Source: Deltaproteobacteria bacterium (GTDB lineage: Bacteria; Myxococcota_A; UBA9042; PHBI01). Taken from it: a stretch of 64,000 bases of DNA. A model generated the notes under the pieces. That model was not told where the DNA came from. It did not search any database and worked only from the letters and a program-made list of their open reading frames with translations. The DNA lies in the NCBI GenBank assembly GCA_020632715.1, contig JACKFA010000002.1, positions 186,001-250,000 on the forward strand, given 5' to 3'. A program made the translations under genes and the position numbers. Every line of letters begins with the position of its first letter. The stretch's first letter is position 1. Shown in pieces: positions 54,462 to 63,892 of the stretch.

Positions 54462-54514
54462 CGTCGCGCGTCGCCTCGGGCGTCGCGCGGTGACGAAGGT
54501 CGCACATCCCCGGG

Positions 54515-54543
54515 TTGGAACGGCCGTTCCAGCGCGGTATCCT
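54515..54543 (+). promoter_or_regulatory. Predicted promoter TTGGAA-N17-TATCCT with overlapping palindrome
   Basis: -35 TTGGAA (54515-54520), a 17-base spacer and -10 TATCCT (54538-54543). A perfect 16-base palindrome TGGAACGGCCGTTCCA (54516-54531) covers the -35 and half the spacer, a classic position for a repressor site. It lies 55 bases after the megasynthase stop and drives the kinase gene. Confidence 0.55.
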
Positions 54544-54613
54544 GCGTGGGCTCGCGGCGGGATCATCGCCGCCGGCCGAACGGCAGGGGCTCGGGGGGAG
54601 GCCGGTTGTCGCG

Positions 54614-56880
54614 ATGAGGCGCCTCGACATCGGCGTGGAGGACCGCGCGCTCGTGACCGTCCTCGGCGCGGACCCCGGGTGGAACGCGCTCGTCGCGGGC
54701 GCGCTCGGCGTCGCGGGCGCGGTCGTCGACATCGCCGGGCCGGAGCGCTGGGACGACGTCGTCGCGGCGCTCCGTCGCGGCGAGCTCGGCGCCGTCGTGG
54801 TCCTCGCGCCCTCGCTCGCCGCGCAGGCGCGGGCGCTCGCGCGGGTCGAGCCGGACGTCGCGCGCCGCGTCGTCTGCCGCGATCCGGGGCTCACCGCGAC
54901 GGCCGAGTGGCCCCCCGGCGCGCTCCCCGTCGAGAGCACCCTCGACGACCTCGTCGTGGCCGCGCTCGGCGCGGAGCGCGTCGGCCCGCCGGTGTCCGTG
55001 GAGCTCGAGCTCGGTCGCGACGCCGTCCGCGCCTTGCTGGGCGCGGCCGCGGTGCTGCGGCCGACCTTGAAGCTCGTGCACCTCGGCGCGGGCGCCGCGA
55101 CCGCCGTGTGCCTCACCGACGGGCTCGTGCGCGCCGCCGGCGCCGCGGGGGAGAGCCTCGTCGCGAACGAGGAGCTCGCCCGCGACCCGTCGCTCGCCAT
55201 GTTGCTCCAGCTCTGGGGCGACGCGCCGCGCGCGAGCGCCGACGAGCAGCTCCACGCCGAGCTCGAGCTCGTCTGCGAGTATGGCGACCTCTTCGCCGCG
55301 TCGGAGGCGCACGGCCGCCACGTGACGCGCGTCGTGCGCTCACTCCTCGCGGACGGCGGCGGGCACGTGGTCATCGAGGGGCACGACCCCGCCTCGCGCG
55401 GCGCGGACCTCGCGGTCGTGCTGCGCGACGCCTGCGCAGCGCTGCCGGCCGCGGCGCTCGTGCCGGAGGGCGCCCGGGCGCGCGCGAGCGCCGGCCTCCC
55501 GCCCCGCCTCCGGGAGGCGTTCCCGGCGAGTCGCTTCGGCCGCCTCTTCTTCGTGCTCGAGGAGGAGGCCGGCGTCGACGACGCGATCGCCACGGCCCGG
55601 CTCCCGCGCGACGAGGCGCTCGTCGCGCTCGCCGTGGGCGCGCTCACGGGCGCGGTCGGGCTCGTCCTGCCGCGGCCGCCGCCGCCGCCGCTGCTCTCCC
55701 GGAGCCCGTCCCGACGCGGCCTCGCCTGCGTCAGCGCGAGCGCGTCGCGACCGAGCTCGCGACCGCCGGGGGCGCGCGGCCGCCGCGTGCGGCAACGCGC
55801 TCCGCTTCCTCGATCGCCTCCGCCGCGCGGCCGAGCAGACGCGCGCCTCGGGCCAGCGGGTGCGGCTCCGGGGGACGCGCTTCGAGCCGGTGGGGGAGGT
55901 GCCGCGCGGAGACCTCGTGCTCGGCTACCACATCGGGCGGGGCGGCATGGCGGAGGTCCTGCTGGGCGCGCTGCGAGGGGTCGACGGCGGCCCGAAGATC
56001 GTGGCGGTCAAGCGGCGCCGCGCCGGCGCCGGGCGTCGAGGAGGAGCGGCGCGCGATGTTCGAGGCGGAGGCGCGGGCGTCGGTGGGCCTCGTCCACCCG
56101 AACATCGTCCGCACGCACGAGCTGCTGATCCTCGGCGCCGACGGCGAGTTCCTCCTCGTGATGGAGTTCGTCCACGGGCTCTCGCTCGCGGAGCTGCGCG
56201 ATCGGCGCGGCGACGAGCGGCTGCCGGTGCCGGTCGTCGCGTGGATCGGGGCGGAGGTGGCGCGCGGGCTCCACCACGTCCACCGGCGCGTGTCGGAGGA
56301 CGGGACGCCGAGCGGCCTCGTCCACCGCGACGTCGCGCCGCCGAACGTGATGCTCGGGCTCGATGGTGCGGTGAAGCTCATCGACTTCGGCGTCGCGGGC
56401 GCGCTCTCCGGCGTGCACCAGAGCATCGACCGCTCGCGCCGCGTGGGGCGCCCGAGCTACATGGCGCCCGAGGTGCTCGTCGGGCAGCCCATCACGGCGT
56501 CGATCGACCAGTACGCCCTCGGGGTCACGCTCTACGAGCTGCTCGTCGGCGAGCGACCCCACGGCGCCGGCGAGGACGCCGTCGAGGCCACGCTGAGCGG
56601 GCGACACCGGCCGCTCCTCGCGGCGCGGCCCGACCTGCCGCCCCCGTTCGCGCTCGCGGTGGAGCGGGCGATGTCGGTGCACGTCGCGGAGCGCTTCCGC
56701 GACTGCGGGGCGCTCGCCCGCGCGCTGCTCGCGGCGATCCCCGGCACGCTCGACCCGCGCCTCGCCCTCGCCGACCTCGTCTACGGCGCGGCGAGCGACG
56801 TGCTGCCCCACGAGATCGAGGCGGTGGCGCGCCTGTCGCGCGCGGCGACCGAGCTCTTCGCGGCGCGCGAACAGCCTTGA
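54614..56880 (+). pseudogene. Ser/Thr protein kinase gene interrupted by apparent frameshifts
   Basis: The reading appears to move through several frames. About 54614-55690 encodes a roughly 360-residue N-terminal region with a possible receiver-like start (VLGADPGWNALVAGALGVAG). About 55690-55770 fits one other frame (RQRERVATELATAGG). About 55775-56030 fits a third (LGYHIGRGGMAEVLLGALRG, then IVAVKRR). From about 56035 the second frame resumes (FEAEARASVGLVHPNIVRTH, LVHRDVAPPNVMLG, LIDFGVAGA, SYMAPEVLVGQ). Together they make one kinase domain with Gly loop, Lys, HRD and DFG. The breaks fall in CCGCCG, GGGGG and GCGCCG runs, so sequencing indels are as likely as a dead gene. The start at ATG 54614 has GGGGGAGG upstream, at slightly long spacing. 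Confidence 0.65.
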
Positions 56881-56887
56881 TCCGGCC

Positions 56888-56911
56888 ACGGTTCAGCGCG
56901 CGCTGAACCGT
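56888..56911 (+). terminator. 24-base perfect palindrome between convergent genes
   Basis: ACGGTTCAGCGC (56888-56899) pairs perfectly with GCGCTGAACCGT (56900-56911). It starts 7 bases after the kinase stop, with the VOC gene converging from the other side. There is no long T-run, so a bidirectional hairpin terminator or a protein-binding site is proposed. Confidence 0.6.
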
Positions 56912-56934
56912 CTCTGACGCCTCGCGGGGGTGCC

Positions 56935-57387
56935 TCAACCCTCGCCGACGTGGGGGGCCTTCGGATCGAAGTTCATCATCCACTGAACGCCGAAGCGGTC
57001 GGTCAGGTGACCGAAGTAGGCGCCCCAGAACATGTCCTGGAGCGGCAACCCCACCTTGCCGCCCTCGGCGAGGGCGGTGAAGAGGCGGTCGGCCTCCTCG
57101 CGGGAGTCGGGCTCGAGGTTGAGGCTCGAGGTGTTGCCGGGTCGGTGCTCGTGGCCCATCGACGCGAGGGTGTCGGTGCCCATCAGCACGTGCCCGCCGA
57201 GGATCGGCACGGAGACGTGCATGACGTAGCTCTTCTCGTGCTCGGGGAGCGCGGGCATGCCGGGCGCCGAGGGGACGTCGCCCATGCGGGCGATCGGGGA
57301 GAGCTCGGTGCCGAAGACGCTCGCGTAGAAGCGGAACGCGGCCTCGGTGGTGCCGGGGAAGTTCAGGTACGTGCTGGTGCGCGCCAT
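56935..57387 (-). CDS. VOC-family (PhnB/glyoxalase-like) protein
   Basis: 150 residues. ARTSTYLNFPGTTEAAFRFY plus ASVFGTEL is the first beta-alpha-beta unit and SSLNLEPDSREEADRLFTAL the second. The C-terminal FWGAYFGHLTDRFGVQWMMN is the signature of the PhnB/3-demethylubiquinone-like group of vicinal-oxygen-chelate proteins. The fold usually binds a divalent metal, but the activity of this subgroup is mostly undefined. The ATG at 57387 has GGAG upstream. The gene stands alone. Confidence 0.85.
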   Translation of the reverse strand: MARTSTYLNFPGTTEAAFRFYASVFGTELSPIARMGDVPSAPGMPALPEHEKSYVMHVSVPILGGHVLMGTDTLASMGHEHRPGNTSSLNLEPDSREEADRLFTALAEGGKVGLPLQDMFWGAYFGHLTDRFGVQWMMNFDPKAPHVGEG

Positions 57388-57725
57388 CGTGGACTCCGGA
57401 GGCGGTGGGTGGAGGTGCGCGCGACGATCGCGCTCCGCCCGCGACCGTGTCAACGGGGGAACCGCGATCCGGAGCGCGCGGTCAGCTCGCCCCGCGTGCG
57501 GTCTCCTCGCGAGAAGACGCCGCGGTCCGGCGCGTCGGCGTGCTGGTCCCGGCGCGGCCGCCACTGGCGCGGCTGACGCGTCCGGAGCTCGGCGACCGGT
57601 TACTGCGACATCCGGTGACGCCGTACCGAACGGTCTTCTCACCCAGAAGCAGGCGGTCTATCTAGTCGAGTGCCGGTAGTGCACTGGCAGCTAATCCATC
57701 TATGTCAAGCCGTGAGGAGCCGCCC
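57388..57725 (+). other. 338-base intergenic region before the large lipoprotein
   Basis: No believable ORF. The last 130 bases are distinctly less GC-rich. They hold a possible promoter TTCTCA (57636-57641) N17 TATCTA (57659-57664) and the GAGGAG ribosome-binding site of the next gene. Nothing else recognised. Confidence 0.5.
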
Positions 57726-59888
57726 ATGGGACACCATCGCGCGTCGCCGCCTTCCCTCGTCTTCCGCCTCGCCGTCGCGCTCGCCCCGAGCCTCGCCCTC
57801 CTCGCGTGCGCCGGCGCCTCCGATCCCGGCGTCACCAGCAAAGAGGGCGCCCGCGTCGCCGTCGCCGTGGCGCCCTTGACCCTGCCGGGTCTCACGAACG
57901 CCTGCTACAACCTGCGCGTCGACAACGGCCACGGGCAGACCGTCTGGTCGAAGACCGGCGTCTGCGCCGACGACTACGGCGATGGCGCCGGCGCCGTCAG
58001 CTACGTCGGCCCCTGCGACGCCTCGGCCGGCGAGACGCAGAACCACGTGATCCTCGAGGTGGCGGCGCTCTACGCCGGGAGCACGACCCCGCTCGCCGCC
58101 GACCGCTGGCAGAACCCGTGCCCCGTCGGCGCCGAGCAGTGCGCGAAGCCGCTCACGTGCAAGGAGAACCAGGACGTCGGCGTCTCCTTCGACATCACGA
58201 TCATGCGGGCCGCCGACCAGGGCTTCTTCGACGTCGCCGTGAACTTCGACGACATCTTCTGCTCGGCGAAGCTCGACTGCCTCGCCGAGCCCTTCCTCCA
58301 CCGCCCCGGCGGCGGGCGCGACAGCACCGCCGTCTTCGGGTTCGCGTGCACGACCGGCGAGACCGGCGGCACGACCCTCCACCTCTCGGACCTCACGATC
58401 TCGTGCAGCGACGGCACGCGCCTCGCGGTCGACCCGACGGACGGGCCCGGCAACGGCGGCGCGGTCGGCGCGATCCTCTTCGAGCACGCCACCTACCGCG
58501 GGAAGGAGGCCATCGGGGGCGCGGCCTTCGACAAGTGCTACTGGAACACCGCGCTCGGCGTCGACGACGTCGAGATCGCGAAGCACGGGACCTGCACGGT
58601 CTCCGTCCACGGGACCGCCTCGAAGGGCGCGTTCACGGGCGGCTTCTCCCCGGCAGACACGCGCTGGGCCTACGTCGACGTGAGCGTCCCGCTGAACCCG
58701 GGCGGCGGCGCGATGAGCTGCGGGAGCCACGGCCTCGACGACTCCGCGCAGGTCGCGACGCGCTACACGCCGTTCGACGGGCCGAGCCACTTCGACCACT
58801 TCATGACGTGCGCGACCGAGGCCGTCGGGGACTACCCGCCGGCGCCGGAGTGGGCCGTGGGCGGCATCGAGGTCGTGTCGTACGACCGCGAGACCGGCGC
58901 GCTCACGCTCCGCGACGCGACGCGCACCTCGCTCGGGAACCGCGTGGTCAGCTCGCAGTGGGAGGTCGTCGACTCCGCCTACGTCAGCTCGGCCTTCCCG
59001 ACGCTCGCGCTCACGGGACAGACCGCGCCGCGATCCGGCGCAGGCGCTACGTTCACCGTCACGTCGCGGAGCGGCGCGTACGGATACTCGGGCTGCGCGC
59101 AGCCGGTCGGGCTCCCGAGCGCCATCACCGCGGTCTACAGCTCGCTGACCCGCCTCACGATCCCGGGCATCTACGTGAACCAGACCTACTACCCGTTCGC
59201 GGCGCCGATCGACGCGATCTCGGGCGGCGTCGTCCACGAGGTCGACGCCGCGGTCGCAGCCGAGATCGACCTCGCGCTGACGGCCGCGGGCGTCCCGCAC
59301 GGTGCCGTCGGCACGAACACTGGCCTCCCCGCCGTGTTCGCGCAGCTGACGGGGCTCGGCCCGGTCGCGGGCGGGGACCGCTACCCGACGATCACGCCCA
59401 TCTGGACGGTCGATCCGCCGCTCGACGACTACGGCGCCGTGATGGTCACGATCTACCCTGAGCCGGCCGCCTCGAACTGCCAGGTCGACGGCGGTGTCGT
59501 GGGCGTCGACCAGGGCTTCAACTTGCGCCTCACCTCGACCGACGCCTACGGCCGGTCCGTCGTGAGCCAGGCGCTCGTCTTCCTCGACCCGTTCGACGTC
59601 GGCGCGCTCGTCCCGGGCGCAACGCTCGCCCCGAGCGGCACGAGCGTCACCGTGACCGCCGCGCCCGGCGCCGCGCTCGACTACGAGAGCCCGTACACGG
59701 TCTACGACACGTTCTCGCTCGACACGAACCGCGACGGCACGGCGGACAGCACGAACGCGACCGGGAGCTTCTCCTACGACGCCGGCGCCGCCGGCCTGAA
59801 GACCGGGCGCCTCTCCTTCGACGACCAACCGTGGTGGTGGCTCGGCGTGGACGAGGTCTACAGCGACTACTACTTCGTCGCGCGCTGA
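57726..59888 (+). CDS. Large secreted lipoprotein, beta-rich, unknown function
   Basis: 720 residues. The signal peptide ends in LALLAC (lipobox, Cys28). The mature protein is Thr/Ser/Gly/Asp-rich with few helices and scattered Cys (CPVGAEQCAKPLTC, FCSAKLDCLAEPFL, SCGSHGLDD), as expected for disulfide-stabilised beta domains outside the cytoplasm. A late segment SLDTNRDGTADST resembles a calcium-binding Asp loop. ATG 57726 is chosen over ATG 57702 because GAGGAG sits just before it and the signal peptide starts directly. No catalytic motif or known family is recognised. It is preceded by a long, lower-GC upstream region and followed by a molybdoenzyme with no clear functional link. Confidence 0.7.
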   Translation: MGHHRASPPSLVFRLAVALAPSLALLACAGASDPGVTSKEGARVAVAVAPLTLPGLTNACYNLRVDNGHGQTVWSKTGVCADDYGDGAGAVSYVGPCDASAGETQNHVILEVAALYAGSTTPLAADRWQNPCPVGAEQCAKPLTCKENQDVGVSFDITIMRAADQGFFDVAVNFDDIFCSAKLDCLAEPFLHRPGGGRDSTAVFGFACTTGETGGTTLHLSDLTISCSDGTRLAVDPTDGPGNGGAVGAILFEHATYRGKEAIGGAAFDKCYWNTALGVDDVEIAKHGTCTVSVHGTASKGAFTGGFSPADTRWAYVDVSVPLNPGGGAMSCGSHGLDDSAQVATRYTPFDGPSHFDHFMTCATEAVGDYPPAPEWAVGGIEVVSYDRETGALTLRDATRTSLGNRVVSSQWEVVDSAYVSSAFPTLALTGQTAPRSGAGATFTVTSRSGAYGYSGCAQPVGLPSAITAVYSSLTRLTIPGIYVNQTYYPFAAPIDAISGGVVHEVDAAVAAEIDLALTAAGVPHGAVGTNTGLPAVFAQLTGLGPVAGGDRYPTITPIWTVDPPLDDYGAVMVTIYPEPAASNCQVDGGVVGVDQGFNLRLTSTDAYGRSVVSQALVFLDPFDVGALVPGATLAPSGTSVTVTAAPGAALDYESPYTVYDTFSLDTNRDGTADSTNATGSFSYDAGAAGLKTGRLSFDDQPWWWLGVDEVYSDYYFVAR

Positions 59889-59959
59889 GCGCCACCTGAG
59901 GATCGGCGGCCCGCGTCGCGCCCCGGGAGCCTCGCGCTCCCGGCGGCGCGGCCAGGTGC

Positions 59960-59988
59960 TTCCGGTGGCGCGGGGGACGTGGCAGGGT
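59960..59988 (+). promoter_or_regulatory. Weak promoter candidate TTCCGG-N17-CAGGGT
   Basis: The -10-like CAGGGT (59983-59988) ends 6 bases before the ATG at 59995, with TTCCGG (59960-59965) 17 bases upstream. Both boxes are poor matches; listed because the geometry repeats that at other leaderless candidates. Confidence 0.25.
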
Positions 59989-59994
59989 CTCGCC

Positions 59995-62160
59995 ATGTCC
60001 AGCCAACACATCGGTACCTGCACCCTCTGCGAGGCCGCCTGCGGCATCGTCGTCGAGCACGACGACGCCCACGTCATCGCCATCCGCGGCGACGAGCGCG
60101 ACCCCTTCAGCCAGGGCTACATCTGCCCCAAGGCGACCGCCCTCGCCGACCTCCACGACGACCCCGACTGGCTCCGCACGCCGCTCCTGCGCGACGGCGA
60201 CGGCTTCCGTGAGGCCACCTGGGACGAGGCCCTCGACTACGCCGCGCGCCGCCTCGCCGACATCCGCGATCAGCACGGCGCCGACGCGATCGCCACCTAC
60301 CAGGGCAACCCCGGCGCCCACAACCTCGGGATCCTGACCTTCGGGCAGCTCTTCCTCCGGAAGCTCGGCACGCGCAACGCCTTCTCCGCAACCTCCGCCG
60401 ACCAGCTCCCGCACATGCTCGCCTCCCTCGAGATGTTCGGCGACAGCGTGCTCATGGGCGTCCCCGACATCGACCGCGCCGAGCTCTTCCTCTGCTTCGG
60501 CGGGAACCCGCTCGTCTCGAACGGCAGCATCATGACCGCGCCCGACATGAAGCGCCGCCTGAAGGCCATCCAGGCCCGCGGCGGGCGCGTCGTCGTGGTC
60601 GACCCGCGGCGAACCGAGACGGCCGCCCTCGCCGACGAGCACGTGCCCGTCCGCCCAGGCGGCGACGCGCTCCTCATGCTCTCGATGCTCCACGTGCTCT
60701 TCGCCGAGGGCCTCACGCGCCCGGGCCGCGTCGGCGCCTTCACCGACGGGCTCGACACGCTCGCGGCCGTCGCCCGCCACTACGCGCCCGAGGACACCGC
60801 GGCCCGCACGGGCGTCGCGCCCGACGCCGTCCGCGCCCTCGCCCGCGACTTCGCCGCGCGGCGCGGCGTCGCCTACGGCCGCATGGGGATCTGCACCCAG
60901 GAGTTCGGCGCGCTCTCGGCCTGGCTCGTGGTCGCCCTGAACCTCGTGTGCGGCCGCCTCGACGAGCCCGGCGGCCTCATGTTCACGACCCCCGCGGTCG
61001 ACCTCGAGCAGCTCACGCGCCTCGTCGCCTTCGACAACGGCTTCGATCGCTACCGGAGCCGCGTGCGCGGCCTCCCCGAGTTCAACGGCGAGCTCCCGGT
61101 CGTCACGATGGCCGAGGAGATCGAGCGCAAGGGCCCCGACCGCGTCCGCGCCCTCGTCACGGTCGCCGGCAACCCCGTCCTCTCGATCCCGAACGGCGCC
61201 CGCCTCGAGCGCGCCCTCGGGCAGCTCGAGCTCGTCGTCTGCGTCGACCCCTACCTGAACGAGACGACGCGCCACGCCGACGTCATCCTCCCGCCGACCT
61301 CGCCGCTCCAGCGCTCGCACTACGACCTCGCGCTCATGGCCTTCGCGGTCAGGAACGGCGCCAAGTACGCGCCGCCCCTCTTCCCGCGCGGCGAGGATCA
61401 GCGCCACGACTGGGAGATCTGCCTCGAGCTCGTCACGCGCATGGGCCTCCCCGGCTTCGGCCTCGGCGCGCTCGGGCCGCTCGCGGCGAAGGTGCTCGGG
61501 CCCGTGCTCCACAAGGTCGGCCCGGACGGGATCCTCGACCTCGCGCTCCGCGCCGGCCCGCACGGGCTCCGGAAGGGGCGCGCCGGGCTCTCGCTGAAGA
61601 AGCTGAAGGCGGCGCCCCACGGCGTCGACCTCGGGCCGCTCGAGCCGCGCCTCCCGGAGCGCCTCCGCACGCCGTCGAAGCGCATCGACGCGGCGCCGCC
61701 GCGGATCCTCGCCGACCTCGGGCGCCTCCGCGCGACGCTCACGGAGCCCGCGCCGGAGCTCGTCCTCATCGGGCGGCGCCAGCTGCGCTCGAACAACTCG
61801 TGGTGTCACAACAGCTACCGGCTCGTGAAGGGGAAGCCGCGCTGCACGCTGCTCATGCACCCGAAGGACGCCGCCGCGCGCGGCCTCGTCGACGGCGACG
61901 AGGCGACGCTCACCTCCCGCGCCGGGAGCGTGCGGGCGCCGGTCGAGGTGACGGACGCGATGATGCCGGGGGTCGTGTCGCTCCCGCACGGCTGGGGGCA
62001 CGGGCGCGAGGGGACGCGGCTGTCCATCGCGGCCAGGGTGCCCGGGGTCAGCGTGAACGACGTCACCGACGAGCGCTTCTACGACCGGCTCTCCGGGAAC
62101 GCCGGCTTCAGCGGCGTCGCCGTCGAGGTGGCGCGCGTCCCGACGGTGGTGACGGCGTGA
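59995..62160 (+). CDS. Molybdopterin-dependent oxidoreductase (DMSO-reductase family)
   Basis: 721 residues. An N-terminal 4Fe-4S site has Cys9, Cys12, Cys16 and Cys44 (CTLCEAACGI, GYICPK). The molybdopterin-binding core shows TYQGNPGAHN, FLCFGGNPLVSNGSI and GRVVVVDPRRTETAALAD. The C-terminal MopB domain has LIGRRQLRSNNSWCHNS and SLPHGWGHGREGTRLS. There is no Tat signal, so it is cytoplasmic. It resembles formate-dehydrogenase/assimilatory-type soluble members; the substrate cannot be told, and no partner subunit is adjacent. It is not followed by a gap: the next gene's GTG overlaps the stop codon. Confidence 0.88.
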   Translation: MSSQHIGTCTLCEAACGIVVEHDDAHVIAIRGDERDPFSQGYICPKATALADLHDDPDWLRTPLLRDGDGFREATWDEALDYAARRLADIRDQHGADAIATYQGNPGAHNLGILTFGQLFLRKLGTRNAFSATSADQLPHMLASLEMFGDSVLMGVPDIDRAELFLCFGGNPLVSNGSIMTAPDMKRRLKAIQARGGRVVVVDPRRTETAALADEHVPVRPGGDALLMLSMLHVLFAEGLTRPGRVGAFTDGLDTLAAVARHYAPEDTAARTGVAPDAVRALARDFAARRGVAYGRMGICTQEFGALSAWLVVALNLVCGRLDEPGGLMFTTPAVDLEQLTRLVAFDNGFDRYRSRVRGLPEFNGELPVVTMAEEIERKGPDRVRALVTVAGNPVLSIPNGARLERALGQLELVVCVDPYLNETTRHADVILPPTSPLQRSHYDLALMAFAVRNGAKYAPPLFPRGEDQRHDWEICLELVTRMGLPGFGLGALGPLAAKVLGPVLHKVGPDGILDLALRAGPHGLRKGRAGLSLKKLKAAPHGVDLGPLEPRLPERLRTPSKRIDAAPPRILADLGRLRATLTEPAPELVLIGRRQLRSNNSWCHNSYRLVKGKPRCTLLMHPKDAAARGLVDGDEATLTSRAGSVRAPVEVTDAMMPGVVSLPHGWGHGREGTRLSIAARVPGVSVNDVTDERFYDRLSGNAGFSGVAVEVARVPTVVTA

Positions 62161-63041
62161 GGGGCGCCGCGCTCGCGGCGCTGGTCGCGGGCGCGCTCCT
62201 CGCGGGCTGCGGGCGCGAGGAGGCGCCGAGCGCCGTCGTCATCGCGTTCACCCCGCGCGATGACGCAGGCCGCCTCATCGCGCGCGCCGACATCCTCGAC
62301 GTCACCCTGGCGGTCGACGGCGTCCCCGTCGCCGGGGCGTGGGAGCTGGTGCAGCGCGACGAGCCGGTCGCGGTCGCGGTGGCCGTGCAGGAGCTCGACG
62401 ACGACGCCGCCCACGAGCAGGCGTGGCGCGGCGCGGAGCGGGTGCTCGAGGGCCTCCGGGACGGCGTCGACTGGTCGACCCTCTACGTGGTCCACGGCGA
62501 CGTCGAGCAGCGCCTCGCCCCATGGAGCCGCGACCGGCTCGCGGCGCGCAGCGCGATCGGCCACGTCGGGGGGCCACCGTCCGAGGCCGTCTCGCGGCTC
62601 GTCCCGATCCTCCGGCGCCTGGCGCGCGACTTCGAGGAGAACGACGACGCGCTGCCGCGGCGCCGGCTGGCCGTCGTCGTCACCGACGGCCGCGACGGCT
62701 CGCGCGCGCCCCGGCGTGCTCGCGAAGCACGTCGAGAAGATCGCGGAGATGGCGCGGCCTCGGGCTTCACGATCCTCGTCATCGTGAGCGACGGCCGCGA
62801 TCGCCCCGACGCGCCTGCCGAGGCCCTCGAGCGTGGCCTGGGCGAGCTCGCGGACGTCGCGCGGTCGACCGACATCGACGTCGTGGTCGTCGCGCTCGCG
62901 CGCGCCGCCTCTCGAGAGGCGGCGCGCCTCGAGGCGCTCGCGCGCCGCACCCGCGGGCGGCTCATGCTCGTCACGGACCTCGGTGACGACGCCCTCGCGG
63001 CGGCGATCGTGGCCGCGTCGCACCGACCCAACGGGCCCTGA
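62157..63041 (+). CDS. Lipoprotein with vWA-like segments and a local frame disturbance
   Basis: 294 residues starting GTG 62157, overlapping the upstream stop (GTGA). Signal with lipobox LLAGCG (Cys18). Two segments, LAVVVTDGRDGS and FTILVIVSDGRDRPD, look like strands of a von Willebrand A-type fold, and LVTDLGDDALAAAIV a later one. Between them residues about 183-205 read as an unnatural Arg-rich stretch (APRRAREARREDRGDGAA). The neighbouring frame reads naturally as PGVLAKHVEKIAEMA at the same place. Two compensating indels near 62710 and 62755 would restore the second version. The function is unknown. Confidence 0.65.
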   Translation: MRGAALAALVAGALLAGCGREEAPSAVVIAFTPRDDAGRLIARADILDVTLAVDGVPVAGAWELVQRDEPVAVAVAVQELDDDAAHEQAWRGAERVLEGLRDGVDWSTLYVVHGDVEQRLAPWSRDRLAARSAIGHVGGPPSEAVSRLVPILRRLARDFEENDDALPRRRLAVVVTDGRDGSRAPRRAREARREDRGDGAASGFTILVIVSDGRDRPDAPAEALERGLGELADVARSTDIDVVVVALARAASREAARLEALARRTRGRLMLVTDLGDDALAAAIVAASHRPNGP

Positions 63042-63053
63042 TCGGCGCCGTCG

Positions 63054-63752
63054 TCAGTCGATCTTCCGCGCCCCGTACGCGGTCGCCGGCCCGCGCCGCC
63101 AGAAGCACTCCGGGTGCGGGAAGCCGGCCGCGCGCAGCGCCGCGAGCTCGTCCGCGAGCGGGAGGTAGGTGTCCTCCTCGGCCCACGCGGCGAAGTAGCC
63201 GCGCGCCTCCGCCTCGCCGACGCCGCGCGCGCCCATCTCGCGGAGCCAGTGGTCGTAGGCGAGCGCGGTCAGCGCCGGGTCCGCGCTCATCGTCGCGTCG
63301 AGGTTCAGGAAGAGCCCGTCGTCGTAGAGCACCTCGTTCACGGCGCGGAAGATGGCGGTCTTCTGCGCGATGTCCGGCACGTGGTGGAGGGCGAGCGAGG
63401 AGACGACGACGTCCGAGAGCGGGAGCGCGTCCGTGAAGCGCCCCGCGACGAAGACCGCGCGCCCGCCGAAGCGCGCGAGCCGCCCGCGCGCGACCGCGAG
63501 CATCTCCGGGTCGACGTCGAGCACGGTGACCGTCGCCTCCGGCAGCGCCTCGAGCACCGCCTCCGCGAGCGCCCCCGTGCCGCCGCCGAGGTCGAGCACG
63601 CGCGGCGCCGGCGGCGCGAGCGCCTTCATGACCGCGACCCCCTCGCGCAGGAGGTCCCCGTAGTAGGGGACGAGGCGCCGGATCTGCGCGTCGTAATCGG
63701 CCACGTCGAGCGCGAGGTGGCGGGAGGCGGAGTGGCTGGGCTCGTTGCTCAC
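63054..63752 (-). CDS. Class I SAM-dependent methyltransferase
   Basis: 232 residues. SAM-binding motif VLDLGGGTGALAEAV, acidic motif VLDVDPEMLAVA, and LSDVVVSSLALHHVPD, typical of the Methyltransf_25/12 group. The start is GTG 63752, which gives SNEPSHSASRHLALD; the longer in-frame ORF upstream is unlikely. The GTG sits 6 bases after GATGCT and has no ribosome-binding site. The target (small molecule or protein) is not indicated. It is convergent with the preceding lipoprotein gene. Confidence 0.85.
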   Translation of the reverse strand: MSNEPSHSASRHLALDVADYDAQIRRLVPYYGDLLREGVAVMKALAPPAPRVLDLGGGTGALAEAVLEALPEATVTVLDVDPEMLAVARGRLARFGGRAVFVAGRFTDALPLSDVVVSSLALHHVPDIAQKTAIFRAVNEVLYDDGLFLNLDATMSADPALTALAYDHWLREMGARGVGEAEARGYFAAWAEEDTYLPLADELAALRAAGFPHPECFWRRGPATAYGARKID

Positions 63753-63758
63753 AGCGCC

Positions 63759-63788
63759 AGCATCACAGCCACCGGCCTCGGGCGTCAA
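63759..63788 (-). promoter_or_regulatory. Predicted promoter, TTGACG-N18-GATGCT (minus strand)
   Basis: -35 TTGACG (complement of 63783-63788) and -10 GATGCT (complement of 63759-63764), spacer 18, ending 6 bases before the GTG at 63752. The best -35 among the leaderless candidates. Confidence 0.5.
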
Positions 63789-63892
63789 CGAAGCGCGCTC
63801 CCTGCCTGGCTCATGACACCTCACCGGTCGGTCGCTACAGTGAGGGCGCTCACCCCGTGCCCCCCCACCGCGCCACCGAACCGGAGCCCCTG

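Noticed and set aside
47817..54566. A 2,249-codon open frame on the minus strand opposite the megasynthase
   Set aside because: It is rich in Arg/Ala/Asp/His with no fold-like pattern and lies exactly opposite a gene with full catalytic motifs. Long antisense frames are expected at this GC content.
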